The position numbers were made by a program, and so were the translations under genes. Under the pieces are notes generated by a model. That model made no database searches and had not been told where the DNA came from. It worked only from the letters and a program-made list of their open reading frames with translations. DNA of 15,071 bases. Origin: Phycisphaerales bacterium UBA2402 (lineage in GTDB: Bacteria; Planctomycetota; Phycisphaerae; Phycisphaerales; UBA1924). The stretch spans positions 1-15,071 of the forward strand of contig DDSA01000209.1 of the NCBI GenBank assembly GCA_002343715.1. Reading direction: 5' to 3'. Positions 13,612 to 15,071 of the stretch are shown here, one piece after another (the first letter of the stretch is position 1; each line of letters begins with the position of its first letter).

Positions 13612-14729
13612 CGCCCACCCCCGTTCTTCCCGTCTTTCGCGGCACCGGGCACCAGCGCCTTGCCCGTGGTCGGGTCCGTCACCGCCTCCATGAACAGATC
13701 CTCAAGGCTTGGCCGATATTCCCGAACCGCGCGGATCACCAGCCCTCTCGACCGCAGCGCATCGAGCACCGGCTGCACCGCCGCCGCCTCCGTGGTCAAG
13801 ATCCGAAGCGCACCGGATCGCACGAACACCCGCTCGCCGCCCGCCAAAGCACCGATGTCTGTCTCGGGAACCGCGACGCCGGGGTGCGGTGAGACCAGCG
13901 GAGGCCCGGGGTCGGCCCGCGGACCAAGCACGCCCGACACGGCGTTCGACAACACCTCGATCTGTGCCGGCTGCGATCCCGCCAGCGCTTCGATCTCGTA
14001 GTACTTGCGGTGGTCCGTCAGTTCCCCGATCGTCCCCTGCGACACCACCCTCCCTTGCACCAGAATCGCCACCCGGTCGCAGACCATTTCCAACTCGCTC
14101 AACAGGTGCGAGTTCAGGAACACCGTCTTTCCCTCGTCCCGCAGTTGTTGGAGCATCACCCGGATGTCGCGCCGCCCCACCGGGTCTACACCATCCGTCG
14201 GCTCGTCGAGCACGACCAGTTCCGGGTCATTCATCAACGCCTGCGCGATCCCGATCCGCTGGCGCATCCCCTTTGAATAGCCGCGCACCGCCTTGTTCGC
14301 CCAGTCCTTCATCCCCACCAGGTCCAGAAGCCTCCCCGACCGCTCCCGTCTCTGCCGCCGCGGCACCCGCGACATCGCCGCGTAGAAATCCAGAACCTGG
14401 GCCCCCGTGAGGTACTCCGGGAAACGATGGTGCTCGGGCAGGTAGCCGACCCTCGCCAGCGCCGACTTGTCGCCGATCGGCCGCCCCAGCATCACCCCAT
14501 CGGCCCGCGTGGAAGAAATCACCGTCAGGAGTATCTTCACCAGCGTGCTTTTTCCAGCGCCGTTGGGTCCGAGCAGGCCGAAAACCTCTCCCCGCTTCAC
14601 ACGCATGTCGATGCCGCGCAAAGCGTGAACCTTGCCGCGATACACCTTGGATACATGCGTCAGGTGGACGGCCCAATCGCCGGAATGTTCCGTTGCGGTC
14701 TCGATTCCGGTGGGTGTCATCGTCTGCAT
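13608..14729 (-). CDS. ABC transporter ATP-binding protein
   Basis: The product has 373 residues from ATG 14729 (ATG 14720 is three codons later). The motifs are complete: Walker A GPNGAGKST (54-62), Q-loop region VGYLPEH (94-100), signature YSKGMRQR (151-158), Walker B LVVLDEP with Glu176, D-loop DGVDP and H-loop His208. Y-S-K-G-M in place of L-S-G-G-Q is common in the CcmA/NodI/NatA-like exporters that pair with ABC-2 permeases. The C-terminal accessory region (about 230-373) is longer than usual. It contains a Pro/Gly-rich linker (GPRADPGPPLVSPHPGVAVP) before the standard terminal motif PSLEDLFMEAV. The ATPase energises the permease encoded directly downstream. I found no convincing promoter in the hairpin-rich leader. 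Confidence 0.93.
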   Translation of the reverse strand: MQTMTPTGIETATEHSGDWAVHLTHVSKVYRGKVHALRGIDMRVKRGEVFGLLGPNGAGKSTLVKILLTVISSTRADGVMLGRPIGDKSALARVGYLPEHHRFPEYLTGAQVLDFYAAMSRVPRRQRRERSGRLLDLVGMKDWANKAVRGYSKGMRQRIGIAQALMNDPELVVLDEPTDGVDPVGRRDIRVMLQQLRDEGKTVFLNSHLLSELEMVCDRVAILVQGRVVSQGTIGELTDHRKYYEIEALAGSQPAQIEVLSNAVSGVLGPRADPGPPLVSPHPGVAVPETDIGALAGGERVFVRSGALRILTTEAAAVQPVLDALRSRGLVIRAVREYRPSLEDLFMEAVTDPTTGKALVPGAAKDGKNGGGR

Positions 14730-14814
14730 CGTGCGTTTGTTCAACTGCTGGTCAGGTCTCTGGCCGATACGGCCCCCGTCCGTGCTTCTTGCACCCAACC
14801 ATACCCCCGAATGT

Positions 14815-14827
14815 GCCCCTTCGGGGC
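14815..14827. repeat. Inverted repeat GCCCC-TTC-GGGGC
   Basis: A perfect 5-bp stem with a TTC loop (CTTCG-type on the plus strand, CGAAG-type on the minus), about 86 bases upstream of the ABC ATPase start. It is stable and could act as a leader hairpin or be a member of the repeat cluster that follows. Confidence 0.45.
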
Positions 14828-14928
14828 GACCCCCGCAGATTCACCCCGACAGCTCCGCCGTCGAAGCAGGCTTGCTCGTTCGCGTGACGGGTTCAACACT
14901 TACCCACGACACCAACCTCCGCGCTCCC

Positions 14929-14945
14929 GCACCGCGAGGCGGTGC
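14929..14945. repeat. Inverted repeat GCACCGC-GAG-GCGGTGC
   Basis: A perfect 7-bp stem with a 3-base loop. It is followed at once by GGTTCGTAGCCTGGGG, which leads into the next hairpin, so the two look like parts of one element. Confidence 0.5.
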
Positions 14946-14958
14946 AGGTTCGTAGCCT

Positions 14959-14982
14959 GGGGTCGTCCCGAAGGGACACCCC
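14959..14982. repeat. Inverted repeat GGGGT-c-GTCCC-GAA-GGGAC-ACCCC
   Basis: A 10-bp stem interrupted by a single bulged C (14964), with a GAA loop. It is the strongest hairpin in the window. Its form (a repeat-like flank AGCCT followed by a palindrome) is what REP-type elements look like, but repeat status needs other copies. Confidence 0.5.
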
Positions 14983-15010
14983 CGGAACGCCGCGGCCCCA
15001 ATTCTTCGCA

Positions 15011-15022
15011 ACCCGAAGGGGT
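15011..15022. repeat. Short inverted repeat ACCC-GAAG-GGGT
   Basis: A perfect 4-bp stem with a 4-base loop. It is weak alone, but it has the same C-rich-arm/GAA design as its neighbours and is counted as part of the cluster. Confidence 0.3.
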
Positions 15023-15049
15023 ACTGGTGGTTTGCAATGACTTTCAAGC

Positions 15050-15066
15050 CCGACCCGGAGGGTCGG
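15050..15066. repeat. Inverted repeat CCGACCC-GGA-GGGTCGG at the right edge
   Basis: A perfect 7-bp stem with a GGA loop, five bases from the window end, so the element may continue beyond it. It is the same size and style as the hairpin at 14929-14945. Confidence 0.5.
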
Positions 15067-15071
15067 ACCAC

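Larger units (their letters stand above)
14730..15071. other. Gene-poor, hairpin-rich terminal region, 342 bp
   Basis: No reading frame here looks like a protein. A minus-strand frame runs from the right edge to 14841 (76 residues), but it is low-complexity Pro/Gly/Arg text that simply crosses the palindromes. Instead the region holds at least five short inverted repeats with C-rich left arms and three- or four-base loops (GAA, GGA, TTC, GAG, GAAG). The cluster resembles REP-like or structured intergenic DNA known from many bacterial genomes. Copy number elsewhere cannot be judged from this window. The part nearest 14730 must contain the leader or promoter of the ABC operon, but I see no clear boxes. 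Confidence 0.5.

Noticed and set aside
12289..14001. A 570-residue plus-strand open frame opposite the ABC transporter genes
   Set aside because: Its translation is Arg/His/Pro-rich low-complexity text, and it is wholly antisense to two genes with complete ABC motifs and coupled starts. Long antisense frames are common in GC-rich DNA.
14841..15071. A 76-residue minus-strand frame at the right edge
   Set aside because: It crosses several perfect hairpins, is Pro/Gly/Arg-rich with no domain, and is better explained as structured non-coding DNA.

Overview
The window looks like chromosomal DNA of a high-GC bacterium, most likely a planctomycete and perhaps of the Phycisphaerae type. The reasons are inferential. 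The left-edge protein has the N-terminal layout (TonB-like membrane anchor, Gly-rich stretch, SFFGVEA) that I associate with planctomycete von Willebrand-type proteins. A staphyloxanthin-like (C30-type) carotenoid set is present. Shine-Dalgarno sites are mostly weak or absent, and the right edge is a gene-poor stretch full of short GC hairpins with GAA/GGA/TTC loops. No tRNA, rRNA, CRISPR array, transposase or phage gene is visible.

Layout: (1) 1-507 minus, 5' part of a membrane-anchored, probably VWA-type protein. (2) 508-822, a gene-free stretch of lower GC. (3) 823-1611 minus, an RluA-type RNA pseudouridine synthase, divergent from (4) 1708-3081 plus, an exported TolB-like beta-propeller, followed 20 bases later by (5) 3102-4007 plus, HMG-CoA lyase. 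The short divergent region holds a perfect TTCCAA-N5-TTGGAA dyad. (6) 4010-10954, a run of seven minus-strand genes. In transcription order these are an aldehyde dehydrogenase, a CrtI/CrtN/CrtP-type carotenoid oxidoreductase, an HX4D acyltransferase, a family 2 glycosyltransferase (ATGA overlap with the acyltransferase), an 86-residue protein of unknown function, a two-span membrane protein and a DUF456 membrane protein. (7) 11012-11272 plus, a small two-span membrane protein. (8) 11282-11740 minus, D-aminoacyl-tRNA deacylase, divergent by only 24 bases from (9) 11765-12481 plus, an AlkD-type DNA glycosylase. (10) 12478-14729 minus, an ABC-2 exporter pair (ATPase then permease, TTGA overlap). 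(11) 14730-15071, gene-poor hairpin-rich DNA.

The central run is the most coherent system. The first four genes supply, in principle, desaturation or terminal oxidation of a carotenoid, oxidation of an aldehyde to a carboxylic acid, glycosylation of that acid and acylation of the sugar. This is the logic of staphyloxanthin biosynthesis, with a PlsC-like acyltransferase in place of the unrelated staphylococcal CrtO. The carotenoid-backbone synthase is not in the window, so the C30 assignment is an inference. The three membrane or small proteins downstream have no recognised role and are candidates for accessory functions. The other genes are housekeeping or repair functions (RNA modification, leucine catabolism, tRNA proofreading, alkylation repair, export) with no clear link to the pigment genes.
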